This document shows positions 1-9,172 of a stretch of 64,000 nucleotides of DNA, piece by piece. The stretch is from JAHEKB01 sp049115575 (GTDB lineage: Bacteria > Bacteroidota > Bacteroidia > NS11-12g > UBA9320): contig JAGDZU010000001.1 in NCBI GenBank assembly GCA_049115575.1, positions 434,001 to 498,000 on the forward strand, written 5' to 3'. The notes beneath the pieces were generated by a model. It saw nothing but the letters and a program-made list of their open reading frames with translations. It was not told the DNA's origin and searched no databases. Both the position numbers and the translations under genes were made by a program. Each line of letters begins with the position of its first letter. The first letter of the stretch is position 1.

Positions 1-2
1 TA

Positions 3-1796
3 ATTAGTCAGGGATTCAATTATGTGGAACGTTACAGAAATGTTGAATTCAACAGGCAATGGAATAAGGTCTTGAACAATCCTGGCATATTGGATCAAAT
101 AAACCAAAGCATGGAACATGTTGTGAATGCCGGATTGAGGATAGAGAAAAGTAAAAGTAGCTACGTAGAAACGCAGTTCTCTAGCTTTATAAGACCAGAA
201 AACTATAGCGGGCTAGATGGTAGCCTTCGCATGAATTATCAGCTCAAAAAAACACAATTTGGGTTAAATGCAAATGTTCAAGAAAGCGAGAGTAAAATGA
301 TTAATACTATTTCATTGAACAATGGCTTTTATGGCTTTGACGGCTTCTTAGAACAAGAGATATTTAATACTGTGATTGGTTTAAAAGCTAAAACCGAGTC
401 CAGTAGTTTTAGCCAGGGGACTAGTGATAGTCTTCAAGCTCAAAGTTACGCGATGAGAAGTCTAGGGGTATACGCGAAAGGTGGAGGACAGAGTTTTACA
501 TATGCCATAGAGGCAGATCAAAGAGATGATGAGTTACCTAAAAATGGAGATTTTAATCTAGCTACAGTAGGCAAGAATTTAAGAGGAACAATTGCTCTTC
601 AGTCTAGCAATAACAACAAACTAAGTTTAATAACGAGCTATAGAAATTTAGCTATTAAAGACAGCAGCCTGGCTCAAAACACATTGGAAAACAGTATACA
701 GAGTAGGTTGGATTTAGATCTGAATTTGTTAAAACGATTTATTCGCTCTAAAAGCTTTGTTCAGATTGGAAGTGGGCAAGAACAAAGAAGAGAATTTCAG
801 TATTTACAAGTGCAATCTGGAAATGGTATGTATATCTGGAACGATTATGATAGTAATGGAGTACAAAGTTTAAACGAATTCGAAATCGCTTCTGATTTAG
901 ACAAAAATAGAGCGGATTATATTAGAATTTTCACGCCTGTTCCAGGTTTTATTACTACCAGAACTACCAAATTCAGTGAGAGCTTCGAGCTAAACCCGGC
1001 AGCATTGATTAAATCAAAAAAAGGTTTTGGGTCTTTTATAGCCAGATTTAATAGTAACACAGCTCTTCTATACGAGCAAAAAACACTTCCGCAGTCTAGG
1101 TTAAACTTTAATGAATTGGGGAGTATTAGCGATACCGCTTTGCTAAATAGAAGCTCAAATTTGAGAACAACCTTGTTTTTCAATAGGTCTAATTCAAGAT
1201 TTGGTATGGACTACAGCTATAAGAGCCTTGAGTCTAAGATTCTGCTTACAAACGGGTTTGATATAAGGGCTACTAAGGAACAGCAGTATAATATTCGTTG
1301 GAATATAGTTCGCCAATGGACTTTGAGATCTGGAATTACAGCCGGGACTAAAAGCTACACTAGTGAGTTCTTTAGTCTTAGAAACTACGACTATGAATAT
1401 TTGGAACTAAAGCCTAAGCTGCAATTTCAACTGTCTAATACGTTTAGAGCTGAAGCCTATACATCATTCTTTTCTGCTTCTAATACAGCAGCATTGGGTG
1501 GAGAGACCACAAGAAATGTTGAAATAGGCACTTCCATAAAATTCACTCAAGCTTCTCAAACATCCCTATTAGCAGAAATGGCTTTTGTTAGAGTGGATTA
1601 TACGGGTGAAACGGGAAGCACTTTAGGTTATGAACTATTAAGAGGATTACAAAATGGTCAAAATGCCACATGGAGGCTCAATTATCAGCGCAAGATAGCA
1701 GGTAGTATACAACTGGTTCTCAGTTATGATGGCCGTAAATCCGAAGGAGCAGACGCCATACACATTGGACGTTTGTTGGCTCGTTACTTATTCTAA
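3..1796 (+). CDS. C-terminal part of a large surface/outer-membrane beta-strand protein (5' end outside window)
   Basis: The reading frame is open to the first base of the window (codons before the GTG at 24 read ISQGFNY), so this is the tail of a longer protein and the GTG is not a real start. The roughly 597 visible residues are rich in alternating polar/hydrophobic strands and Ser/Thr/Asn, and end in an aromatic residue (LLARYLF), as outer-membrane barrels do. A short segment (YIWNDYDSNGVQSLNEFEIA) looks like an acidic calcium-binding-type loop. Bacteroidetes carry long uncharacterised proteins of this style; I cannot assign a function. The gene meets the convergent S8 peptidase gene with a 4-bp overlap. 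Confidence 0.7.
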   Translation: MSQGFNYVERYRNVEFNRQWNKVLNNPGILDQINQSMEHVVNAGLRIEKSKSSYVETQFSSFIRPENYSGLDGSLRMNYQLKKTQFGLNANVQESESKMINTISLNNGFYGFDGFLEQEIFNTVIGLKAKTESSSFSQGTSDSLQAQSYAMRSLGVYAKGGGQSFTYAIEADQRDDELPKNGDFNLATVGKNLRGTIALQSSNNNKLSLITSYRNLAIKDSSLAQNTLENSIQSRLDLDLNLLKRFIRSKSFVQIGSGQEQRREFQYLQVQSGNGMYIWNDYDSNGVQSLNEFEIASDLDKNRADYIRIFTPVPGFITTRTTKFSESFELNPAALIKSKKGFGSFIARFNSNTALLYEQKTLPQSRLNFNELGSISDTALLNRSSNLRTTLFFNRSNSRFGMDYSYKSLESKILLTNGFDIRATKEQQYNIRWNIVRQWTLRSGITAGTKSYTSEFFSLRNYDYEYLELKPKLQFQLSNTFRAEAYTSFFSASNTAALGGETTRNVEIGTSIKFTQASQTSLLAEMAFVRVDYTGETGSTLGYELLRGLQNGQNATWRLNYQRKIAGSIQLVLSYDGRKSEGADAIHIGRLLARYLF

Positions 1797-3295
1797 TGGT
1801 GAACTACAATTTTTTGAGTATTTATCTGCCCAGTTGATTTTAAAGTGAGGTAATAGGAACCTGTTGAAAGATCTGAAAGATTTAAAAAGTTATAGAAGTT
1901 CAACAGTTTGCCCTGCTTGACTAATTGTCCACTAAGAGTAGAAATTTCAAAATCACTTCCCGGTTCACAAATCACTTGAAGATTATTATCTGCCGGATTC
2001 GGGAATACTTTAACTGCAGTTTGTAATGATTCCTGCACATTTACAAAGCTGCTGAGTATACTATCTGCCTTTACCAAGTCTGGAATGCCATGCCCATAAG
2101 CCGAGTCGGGCTGATCATATCGGTCGCAGCTCATTAATAAAGCACTGAATACAGCTTCATTACTTCTATCTGGATGGGCCTGCATTAAACAAGCAACTGC
2201 TCCGGCTATGATTGGTCCAGAGAACGAAGTGCCGCTTCCTGTGCGCAAAGTACCATCTGGTCTTAGAATTGTATTTCTCACACCCATGGCCATAAGATCG
2301 GGTTTAACTCTTCCGTCTGAACTAGGCCCAAAGGATGAAAATGCAGCCTTCTGTCTGAAGCTATCTACTGCACCAATGCAGAGTACATGTTCTCCATCAC
2401 AGGGAGCAGTAATATAAAACCAAGGATCATTACCTTGGTTACCTGCGCTATTGGTAACGAATATTCCCCTACTCGCGGCTAATTCAGCAGCTATGGTAAT
2501 AATAGTGCTATTCCCATCCATATCGGCATAAGTATAATCCCCTTCAAGGCTATCAAATTCGGAATATCCCAAACTGCTGTGAATTATATCAACACCAACC
2601 GAATCTGCCCATTCCATGGCCGAAACCCAATTGAATTCTTCTTGATGTCTTTCAGAACCTGTTACTTCCGTTCTTGCCAATACATAGTTAGCATCAGGGC
2701 TGGCACCTACTAAGGAATCAGGTAAGTTTGCACCTAGTAGACTCATTACTTGCATGCCGTGTGCGCTTTGATCAAAACCAAGATTGGAGAGTTTGCTAAA
2801 ATCTCTGCTTGCCACTATCTGATTTCTTTGCCAAAGGCTATCAAAAGCGGATATGGAATCCATATTGTTAAATCCTCCATCAAACACTCCAATAGTTACA
2901 CCTAAGCCAGTATATCCCTTTCTATGTAGGGAGTCTAATCCTATCAATTCCACTTGCCAATCCCCGTGTCCGTATGCAAATTCTTCTGATTGAGCATATT
3001 GTTTTTCTGTATATTGATCTGTAGTTCTAACACCCGAAACAAAAGAATAATCGAGTAGTGATTCGGAGATATTGGAAGATACAAAGACGGCATTTAACCA
3101 TCGACTGCTTCCCATAATATCTATACCATCGGCTTTAAGAGCATCTATATAAGATTCGCAAACAGGAGTGGCGAAGTATTCGTCCGTTGAATTGCATTTA
3201 TCCTTAAAGAATACCCATTGTTGAGCATAGCCACAAAGGGTAAAAGAAGCCAGAAATAGGAGGAGTTTAATCCTCAAGAAGTTGTTTAATTTCAT
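1793..3295 (-). CDS. Secreted S8 (subtilisin-like) serine peptidase with T9SS sorting domain
   Basis: 500 residues. An N-terminal signal peptide ends near CGYAQ. The catalytic triad is visible: Asp139 (GVFDGG), His179 (SAHGMQ) and Ser357 (GTSFSGP), with oxyanion Asn286 in NSAGNQG. The last ~80 residues form a type A T9SS sorting domain (starts VFPNPADNN, ends KIVVHH), so the enzyme should cross the outer membrane by T9SS and be released or anchored. It presumably degrades extracellular protein or peptide. The start overlaps the 3' end of mutS by 29 bp on the same strand, so it is probably co-transcribed with mutS, though the functions are unrelated. Family assignment is secure; substrate unknown. 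Confidence 0.92.
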   Translation of the reverse strand: MKLNNFLRIKLLLFLASFTLCGYAQQWVFFKDKCNSTDEYFATPVCESYIDALKADGIDIMGSSRWLNAVFVSSNISESLLDYSFVSGVRTTDQYTEKQYAQSEEFAYGHGDWQVELIGLDSLHRKGYTGLGVTIGVFDGGFNNMDSISAFDSLWQRNQIVASRDFSKLSNLGFDQSAHGMQVMSLLGANLPDSLVGASPDANYVLARTEVTGSERHQEEFNWVSAMEWADSVGVDIIHSSLGYSEFDSLEGDYTYADMDGNSTIITIAAELAASRGIFVTNSAGNQGNDPWFYITAPCDGEHVLCIGAVDSFRQKAAFSSFGPSSDGRVKPDLMAMGVRNTILRPDGTLRTGSGTSFSGPIIAGAVACLMQAHPDRSNEAVFSALLMSCDRYDQPDSAYGHGIPDLVKADSILSSFVNVQESLQTAVKVFPNPADNNLQVICEPGSDFEISTLSGQLVKQGKLLNFYNFLNLSDLSTGSYYLTLKSTGQINTQKIVVHH

Positions 3296-5876
3296 TTAGT
3301 TTCATCAATGCCTCAACCGGACTTAAATTATCAATATCCAATTTATTTAGAATTTCTAAGCCTTCCGCCAATTTTGGGTCATTTATCTGAAACATATTTA
3401 ATTGGTAATTGGCGGGTTGTACCTTTTTTAATCGCTCTCTGCCACTAATAGAGGCTCTGTCTTTCTCCAATTGCTCTAGTATAGAACTTGCTCTTGTTAA
3501 TACTTTGCGAGGTATACCAGCCATTTTAGCTACGTGAATCCCAAATGAATGTTCACTGCCACCTTTTTTCATTTTTCTAAGGAAAATCACTTTGTTCTTG
3601 GTCTCTTCTGTTGAAATATGATAGTTGACTATACCTTCATATTTGCTTTCCAACTCATTTAATTCGTGATAGTGCGTTGCAAAGAGTGTTTTTGGGTGAT
3701 AACTGTGTTGAGCTAGGTATTCTGCAATGGCCCATGCAAGAGAGACGCCATCAAAAGTGCTGGTTCCTCTACCTATCTCATCTAGTATAATAAGGCTTCG
3801 TTCAGATAGGTTATTGAGAATAGATGCCGTTTCCACCATTTCTACCATGAAAGTAGATTCTCCTTGAGAGATATTGTCTGAAGCTCCAACTCTAGTATAG
3901 ATCTTGTCGACTATACCGATTTGTGCATGTCTAGCTGGCACGAACGAACCCATCTGGGCTAGGAGGACCGTTAAGGCAGTTTGTCTTAGAACAGCAGATT
4001 TTCCAGACATATTCGGCCCAGTTAGTATAATAATCTGTTGTTCGTCATTAGAAAGGAATATGTCATTAGGAACATAGTGTTCCCCCACACTTAATTGCTT
4101 TTCAATTACAGGATGCCTACCGTCCTTTATCGCTATGGCCAGATCTTCATTTACCTCAGGTTTATTATAGTCGTGATCTACGCTTAAAACACTGAAAGAA
4201 AGAAGACAATCTAAACTAGCTAATTCGCTAGCCGCCTGTTGAACAACATTAGTATAAGCGTTTAATTGCTCCACGATAGATGTGTACAGTTCTTGTTCTA
4301 TAGCACTGACTCTTTCATCTGCGCTCAAAATATCTTCTTCCAGTTCCTTGAGTTCTGGGGTTATATATCGCTCTGCATTAACTAGGGTTTGTTTGCGAAT
4401 CCAATCCTCTGGAACTTTGTCTTTATGAGCGTGTGTAACTTCTAAATAGTATCCGAAAACATTATTAAAAGCCAACTTAAGCTTGCTAATCCCAGTTCTT
4501 TCTGCTTCTCGCTCTTTAACTCCTAAGAGTAGGTCTTTTCCATTTTTGGCCAAAGCCATATAATGGTCTAGTTCTTCATGAACACCTTCTTTGAATATAT
4601 TTCCTTTTGAACTGACAGCAGGGGCATCATCTCGAATGTGTTTATCTATAAGTTGAGTAATTTCTGAATAATCATTCAGTCGCTTGGCCCATTTATTCAA
4701 TGGTCTAGACTCAACATTGGCACAAAGCTGATTTATGTTGCTTGTAGCTTTTAAGGCCACGGATAGTTGTAATAACTCTCTGGGATTTACTCTTTTAAGT
4801 GCAACTTTGGACGAGAGTCTTTCCAAATCACCCACAGTGTCTAAATCTTCTTGTAGACTGGACTTAAACTTGGCGTCAGAACTCAAATATTCTACAATCT
4901 CCAAGCGCTCATGAATTCTTTTTACGTTCCGCAAAGGGAAAATCATCCATTTCTTTAGCAATCTGCTACCCATTGCGGTTCTGCAGTGATCTATCACATC
5001 AATTAAAGCAATACCGTTGCTGTGATTAGATTGAAGCAATTCAAGATTTCTTATACTAAAGGAATCAACCCAAACAAAATTTTGCTCATCTAATCTTCTT
5101 ATTTCACTGATATGATCTAAATCCTGATGATGGGTCTGATCTAAGTAGTGCAGTATGCTTCCAGCAGCAATTACAGCAAGTGGCATATGGCTAATGCCAT
5201 ATCCTTTTAAGCTATTTACTCCAAAGTGCTTATATAGTAAATCATTGGCAAAATCTTCCTCAAAGAACCATTTATCCAAGGCATAGCTATAGAATTCATC
5301 TCCAAAATATCTGTTAAACTTTTCCTTATAAGCTTTGGAATGTATGATTTCACTAGGTTTTAGAGATTTAATCAGTCTTTCTATGTAATTGGAGTCTCCT
5401 TCAGCCACCATGAACTCACCGGTTGAGAGATCCACAAAAGCAACTCCAAGTGTTTTGTCTTTTTCAAAAACGGAGGCCAAGAAGTTGTTGCTTCTTGCAT
5501 CGAGCGTTTTGTCATGGGATGATAAGCCTGGAGTGATTAATTCGGTTACTCCTCTTTTAACAATGGTTTTGGTCTTTTTGGGGTCTTCAAGTTGATCGCA
5601 TATGGCTACGCGTTGACCCGCTCTAATAAGTTTTGGTAGGTAGGTATCTAAGGCGTGGTGGGGGAAACCTGCTAGTTCTACAGCGCTCGCACTTCCATTG
5701 GACCTTTTAGTGAGAACTATATCCAATATTTTGGATGCTACTACAGCATCTTCACCAAATGTTTCATAAAAGTCGCCTACCCTAAAGAGTAAAAGAGCCC
5801 CAGGATACTGAGCTTTAATCTCCCCATATTGCTTCATTAATGGGGTTTCTTTTGCCTTCTTTACTTTTGCGCCCAA
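3267..5876 (-). CDS. mutS: DNA mismatch repair protein MutS
   Basis: MutS recognises mispairs and recruits MutL. Visible landmarks: the mismatch-wedge Phe-Tyr-Glu in GDFYETFGED near the N-terminus, Walker A GPNMSGKSA, Walker B LIILDEIGRGTSTFDG and the downstream ATPase segment FATHYHELNEL. The frame stays open to 6065, but the extra hydrophobic N-terminus is not MutS-like. I choose the TTG at 5876 (protein begins GAKVKKAKETPLMKQYG, about 869 residues, normal length); the alternative is the ATG at 5837 (MKQYGEIK). The divergent methyltransferase gene starts only 10 bp away, also with TTG, so the two promoters must overlap each other's coding sequence. Confidence 0.95.
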   Translation of the reverse strand: MGAKVKKAKETPLMKQYGEIKAQYPGALLLFRVGDFYETFGEDAVVASKILDIVLTKRSNGSASAVELAGFPHHALDTYLPKLIRAGQRVAICDQLEDPKKTKTIVKRGVTELITPGLSSHDKTLDARSNNFLASVFEKDKTLGVAFVDLSTGEFMVAEGDSNYIERLIKSLKPSEIIHSKAYKEKFNRYFGDEFYSYALDKWFFEEDFANDLLYKHFGVNSLKGYGISHMPLAVIAAGSILHYLDQTHHQDLDHISEIRRLDEQNFVWVDSFSIRNLELLQSNHSNGIALIDVIDHCRTAMGSRLLKKWMIFPLRNVKRIHERLEIVEYLSSDAKFKSSLQEDLDTVGDLERLSSKVALKRVNPRELLQLSVALKATSNINQLCANVESRPLNKWAKRLNDYSEITQLIDKHIRDDAPAVSSKGNIFKEGVHEELDHYMALAKNGKDLLLGVKEREAERTGISKLKLAFNNVFGYYLEVTHAHKDKVPEDWIRKQTLVNAERYITPELKELEEDILSADERVSAIEQELYTSIVEQLNAYTNVVQQAASELASLDCLLSFSVLSVDHDYNKPEVNEDLAIAIKDGRHPVIEKQLSVGEHYVPNDIFLSNDEQQIIILTGPNMSGKSAVLRQTALTVLLAQMGSFVPARHAQIGIVDKIYTRVGASDNISQGESTFMVEMVETASILNNLSERSLIILDEIGRGTSTFDGVSLAWAIAEYLAQHSYHPKTLFATHYHELNELESKYEGIVNYHISTEETKNKVIFLRKMKKGGSEHSFGIHVAKMAGIPRKVLTRASSILEQLEKDRASISGRERLKKVQPANYQLNMFQINDPKLAEGLEILNKLDIDNLSPVEALMKLNEIKQLLED

Positions 5877-5886
5877 ACGATAGAAT

Positions 5887-6414
5887 TTGAGCCGCAAGTT
5901 AAGAAATGAGGAACTGAATAGAATCAGTGTTGAAAAGTTTAAGAAAGTTTCTAAAAGCCCTATAGTCCTTGTGTTGGACAATATTAGGAGTATGCATAAT
6001 GTAGGAGCTATATTCAGAACATCTGATGCTTTCTTGATTGATAAAATATATTTATGTGGCATCACAGCTCAACCTCCACATAGAGATATTCGAAAAACAG
6101 CACTTGGTGCAGAGGAAAGCGTAGAATGGGAATATGTACAAGACGCGGTTGGCTTAGTCAAAAATCTCACCGATTACGATATTTATGCCTTAGAACAGAC
6201 CGAAAACAGCATTCCACTGAGGAATTTTAAGAACAGTGGGAAGAAAATTGCGTTGATAGTGGGAAACGAAGTAGATGGAGTTCAACAAGAATTGCTCGAT
6301 TTTTGCGATGCTTCTATTGAGATACCCCAATTTGGTACTAAACATTCATTTAATGTTTCGGTTTCCGCAGGGATAGCACTTTGGGAGATTTTTAATAAAC
6401 TACATGAATCTTAG
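5887..6414 (+). CDS. TrmH/SpoU-family RNA 2'-O-ribose methyltransferase
   Basis: 175 residues forming a SPOUT (knotted) methyltransferase. The three SpoU motifs are present: NVGAIFRTSDAF, GNEVDGV, and IPQFGTKHSFNVSVSAGIALWE near the C-terminus, which forms the S-adenosylmethionine-binding knot. It should 2'-O-methylate a tRNA or rRNA nucleotide; the exact target cannot be read from sequence. There is no in-frame ATG before the catalytic domain, so the start is the TTG at 5887 (SRKLRNEEL follows, matching how the family normally begins). The next gene starts inside its last codons (11-bp overlap). Confidence 0.9.
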   Translation: MSRKLRNEELNRISVEKFKKVSKSPIVLVLDNIRSMHNVGAIFRTSDAFLIDKIYLCGITAQPPHRDIRKTALGAEESVEWEYVQDAVGLVKNLTDYDIYALEQTENSIPLRNFKNSGKKIALIVGNEVDGVQQELLDFCDASIEIPQFGTKHSFNVSVSAGIALWEIFNKLHES

Positions 6415-8470
6415 AACAGTATTATTACTCGTTTTTATTGGAACCAGCTGTTTGGCTCAAGCACAGACGGATGCCATTGGCCTGCATGCAACTGAAATTA
6501 AGCAAGAGATAGAGCGCATTGACAGGATGGATGGTGCAGTTGATGGATTGATTGAACTCAAAAGTCCTATTCAATCTACTGAAGCCACTCAGGTGTATAT
6601 TAAAGATGCTGAAAGTATCTTGGGCAGGATAGTGAATAGCGCACTTTCTACAGGTGTAAAAGTGAAACAACTTCAAAAGGTATTGAGCCTTCTGAGAGAA
6701 GTGGACGAGAAGAACGTACACTTTTACACACGATATGGGTCCATTTTTACAATCATAAAGAAAGTCCAAACCACCAGGGAAAATGAGAAAATTGAAGAAA
6801 TATTAAAGAGTAATATTTTTAGTTCACTTAATCTTATTCCATTTTTCATTGAAAAACCTGCAGCTGAACCTTTTTTAGTTGTTGCAGCCAAGAACGAACC
6901 TGCAGAATTGCTCAGGCATTTTAAAGAAATAAAAAGGCCTATTAATGATGTAGTTGTTAATGCATTAGCCAAACATGCACCATTAAAAATCAGAACATAT
7001 TTGTACAGCAGCAATGCAGTCCAGCGCAGGGTTAAGTTGAGCACCGATCCAATAACTGCAGCGCTCTATAGAATGGTACGAGAGCAGAGTTCAGCATCTA
7101 GATCATCTATTTTGTTACATGATTTTTATAATTCAAAATTGACTGGAAGCAAAGCTCATGAGATATCAAAAGACGATAATCTTTTGTTTGACTATTTAAT
7201 GAAAATGCGTTTGGAATCAGACCTCATTGGGGAGCATTCGGTTGATGAAGAATTGCGTACACAAAGTCTTAAACGTATTAGAGTGGTTAATGAACTGCAT
7301 GATGCTTCGGATGCGGTAAGATTTTCCTCTATTTCTAAATACAATGCGCATGAGTTCTATACACTCATGGTATACAGCGAAGATGAAATCTTCACATCCA
7401 CCTTTCTTGGAATGTATAAAAGAATGAAAGGGAAGATGCAAGAAGAGAGCAGTTATCAATTCTTACACGCTATAGAATACAATAAATTTAGAACATTCAT
7501 TAAAATGTGTGCAGGTTATAATGTTCTGTCTGATTTTCTTTCAATGATGTCTGACTTTGAAAAACAATTGCTTTTCAAAAGGTTGGTAGAAGGGCTAGAA
7601 AATGCAAATGATAATCTAAAAAGTGCAGTGGCTATAGCAGACACTTATGGCAGTATGATGGTTGAGGAGAACAGAATGCTTTTGGAAGAATCAATCATAT
7701 CTTATTATAAATCAGTAAGATATAGCCCAGGAAGCGCCAAAACTATTTATTCACTATTGATTAGAATACTTGGCCTTGGAGAAGGATTGAATTTAGGCCT
7801 AGATGCATTAAATCAAGATGATTTGGTACTAACAACATTGCCCTCCAGTAGAATTTTTAAAGACGGAAACCACATACAGCAGCATTTCTTCTTTGACGAC
7901 CCAGATGGCAGAAGCTCATACAGTTCGTTTATATCTGGATATAGAGGAGGCAATTGGAGAGTTTTGGATAAAGGAACCTACATAGTGATAAAATCTGTGG
8001 CAGGGAAAAAGGTGGAGATATACGTAAATAAACCAGCCCATGAATACGCTGGACAACGTGCTATCAAAGACCATTTTACAACTACTAAAAGATGGCCAGA
8101 TGTGGTTGTACATAGGGGCCATTCTTATTTTGCAAATACATCAATTGCATCATTAACTCCTAATGCTGAAATTGTCTTTTTGGGTTCCTGCGGAGGCTAT
8201 AACAACATAAATCAGGTTCTAAATTATTCTCCATCTGCACAAATTATTTCATCTAAGCAGATAGGAACCATGCTTGTAAATAACAGATTGTGTTATAGGC
8301 TCAATGAAACTATTCGCAAAGGAGAGGACATAAACTGGGAAAATCTTTGGACCCAGGTTGACCGTTCATTTGGAGCTGGTACAACTGCAGATCGCAGGTT
8401 TAAAGATTATATACCACCACATAAGAACCTCGGTGCCCTTTTGATCAAAGCCTACAGAAGCGGTTTATAA
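6404..8470 (+). CDS. Secreted protein with a possible clan CD (caspase/gingipain-like) C-terminal domain
   Basis: 688 residues, not assigned to a known family. An N-terminal signal peptide (MNLRTVLLLVFIGTSCLAQAQ) is followed by ~450 residues that look alpha-helical. The last ~200 residues contain a hydrophobic strand then His-Arg-Gly-His (DVVVHRGHS, His570/His573), and 23-26 residues later another hydrophobic strand followed by Ser-Cys-Gly-Gly (IVFLGSCGG, Cys596). This His...Cys arrangement after parallel strands is the hallmark of clan CD cysteine peptidases, though the spacing is shorter than in caspases or gingipains. Function is inferred only. It overlaps trmH by 11 bp and the convergent comB by 6 bp. 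Confidence 0.75.
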   Translation: MNLRTVLLLVFIGTSCLAQAQTDAIGLHATEIKQEIERIDRMDGAVDGLIELKSPIQSTEATQVYIKDAESILGRIVNSALSTGVKVKQLQKVLSLLREVDEKNVHFYTRYGSIFTIIKKVQTTRENEKIEEILKSNIFSSLNLIPFFIEKPAAEPFLVVAAKNEPAELLRHFKEIKRPINDVVVNALAKHAPLKIRTYLYSSNAVQRRVKLSTDPITAALYRMVREQSSASRSSILLHDFYNSKLTGSKAHEISKDDNLLFDYLMKMRLESDLIGEHSVDEELRTQSLKRIRVVNELHDASDAVRFSSISKYNAHEFYTLMVYSEDEIFTSTFLGMYKRMKGKMQEESSYQFLHAIEYNKFRTFIKMCAGYNVLSDFLSMMSDFEKQLLFKRLVEGLENANDNLKSAVAIADTYGSMMVEENRMLLEESIISYYKSVRYSPGSAKTIYSLLIRILGLGEGLNLGLDALNQDDLVLTTLPSSRIFKDGNHIQQHFFFDDPDGRSSYSSFISGYRGGNWRVLDKGTYIVIKSVAGKKVEIYVNKPAHEYAGQRAIKDHFTTTKRWPDVVVHRGHSYFANTSIASLTPNAEIVFLGSCGGYNNINQVLNYSPSAQIISSKQIGTMLVNNRLCYRLNETIRKGEDINWENLWTQVDRSFGAGTTADRRFKDYIPPHKNLGALLIKAYRSGL

Positions 8471-9172
8471 GGTTTTTAATTTTCCGTTGTCAAGCACTGG
8501 AACAGACAATATTTGATCTACTTCACAACAGTATTCAATATCCTTGTCTACGCCATGCTTAGAAAGACGTTCAAAATGACTTGATTGCTGCATATGTCGG
8601 TAAAGATCATATTCTGCCAATTGATAAGCAGACTGACAAAGCAGAGATGCATCATCAAACAAATAGTCTCCGTTTAATCCATGGCAAACAGCACCAGCAA
8701 ACAGGCTGTCTTCAAGATTTACTCTATCTCGCCAGCCAGCACAAAATAGGACTATATCACTATTGGCTTCATCTAAATAATCACATACTGCTCCTAAATT
8801 CAGAAAGGAACCTATAATTAAACCCTTGGCAGGCTTGCCCATTTCTATGCACTTGGTGCCATTGGTTGTGGTGAGTACAACTTCCTTTTCTTGAACCAAT
8901 TCAGTCTTGTAATCAAATGGAGAGTTCCCAAAATCAAAACCTTCCACTTTCTTTCCTCCTCGTTCACCTCCAACTATGAAACCATTATCTCTATAAGTTT
9001 GCGCTTCTTCTACACTACCAACTGTTCTCACAGATTCTGCTCCATTTTCTAATATGGTGCAGATGGTTGAACTAGCCCTTAATACATCTATAACTACCAC
9101 TATTTTTTTATCAAGGTCTTGAACCTGATTAAATAGGGAAGGAGACATTATGGTTTCTACTTGTATACTCAT
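8465..9172 (-). CDS. comB: 2-phosphosulfolactate phosphatase (ComB family)
   Basis: 235 residues. Family segments seen: VVVIDVLRASSTI at the N-terminus, GGERGGKKVEGFDFGNSP, and TTNGTKCIE. ComB dephosphorylates 2-phosphosulfolactate to sulfolactate, a step known from coenzyme M synthesis; Bacteroidetes do not make coenzyme M, so here it may serve another sulfonate pathway. No comA or comC is present in the window. It is the last gene of a tight minus-strand run: its start overlaps the stop of the upstream arginine-deiminase-superfamily gene by 4 bp. Family is clear; physiological role uncertain. Confidence 0.9.
   Translation of the reverse strand: MSIQVETIMSPSLFNQVQDLDKKIVVVIDVLRASSTICTILENGAESVRTVGSVEEAQTYRDNGFIVGGERGGKKVEGFDFGNSPFDYKTELVQEKEVVLTTTNGTKCIEMGKPAKGLIIGSFLNLGAVCDYLDEANSDIVLFCAGWRDRVNLEDSLFAGAVCHGLNGDYLFDDASLLCQSAYQLAEYDLYRHMQQSSHFERLSKHGVDKDIEYCCEVDQILSVPVLDNGKLKTL

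Noticed and set aside
5877..6065. N-terminal extension of mutS frame
   Set aside because: Hydrophobic and unlike MutS, and it runs through the coding region of the divergent methyltransferase; MutS homologues begin near the TTG at 5876 or the ATG at 5837.
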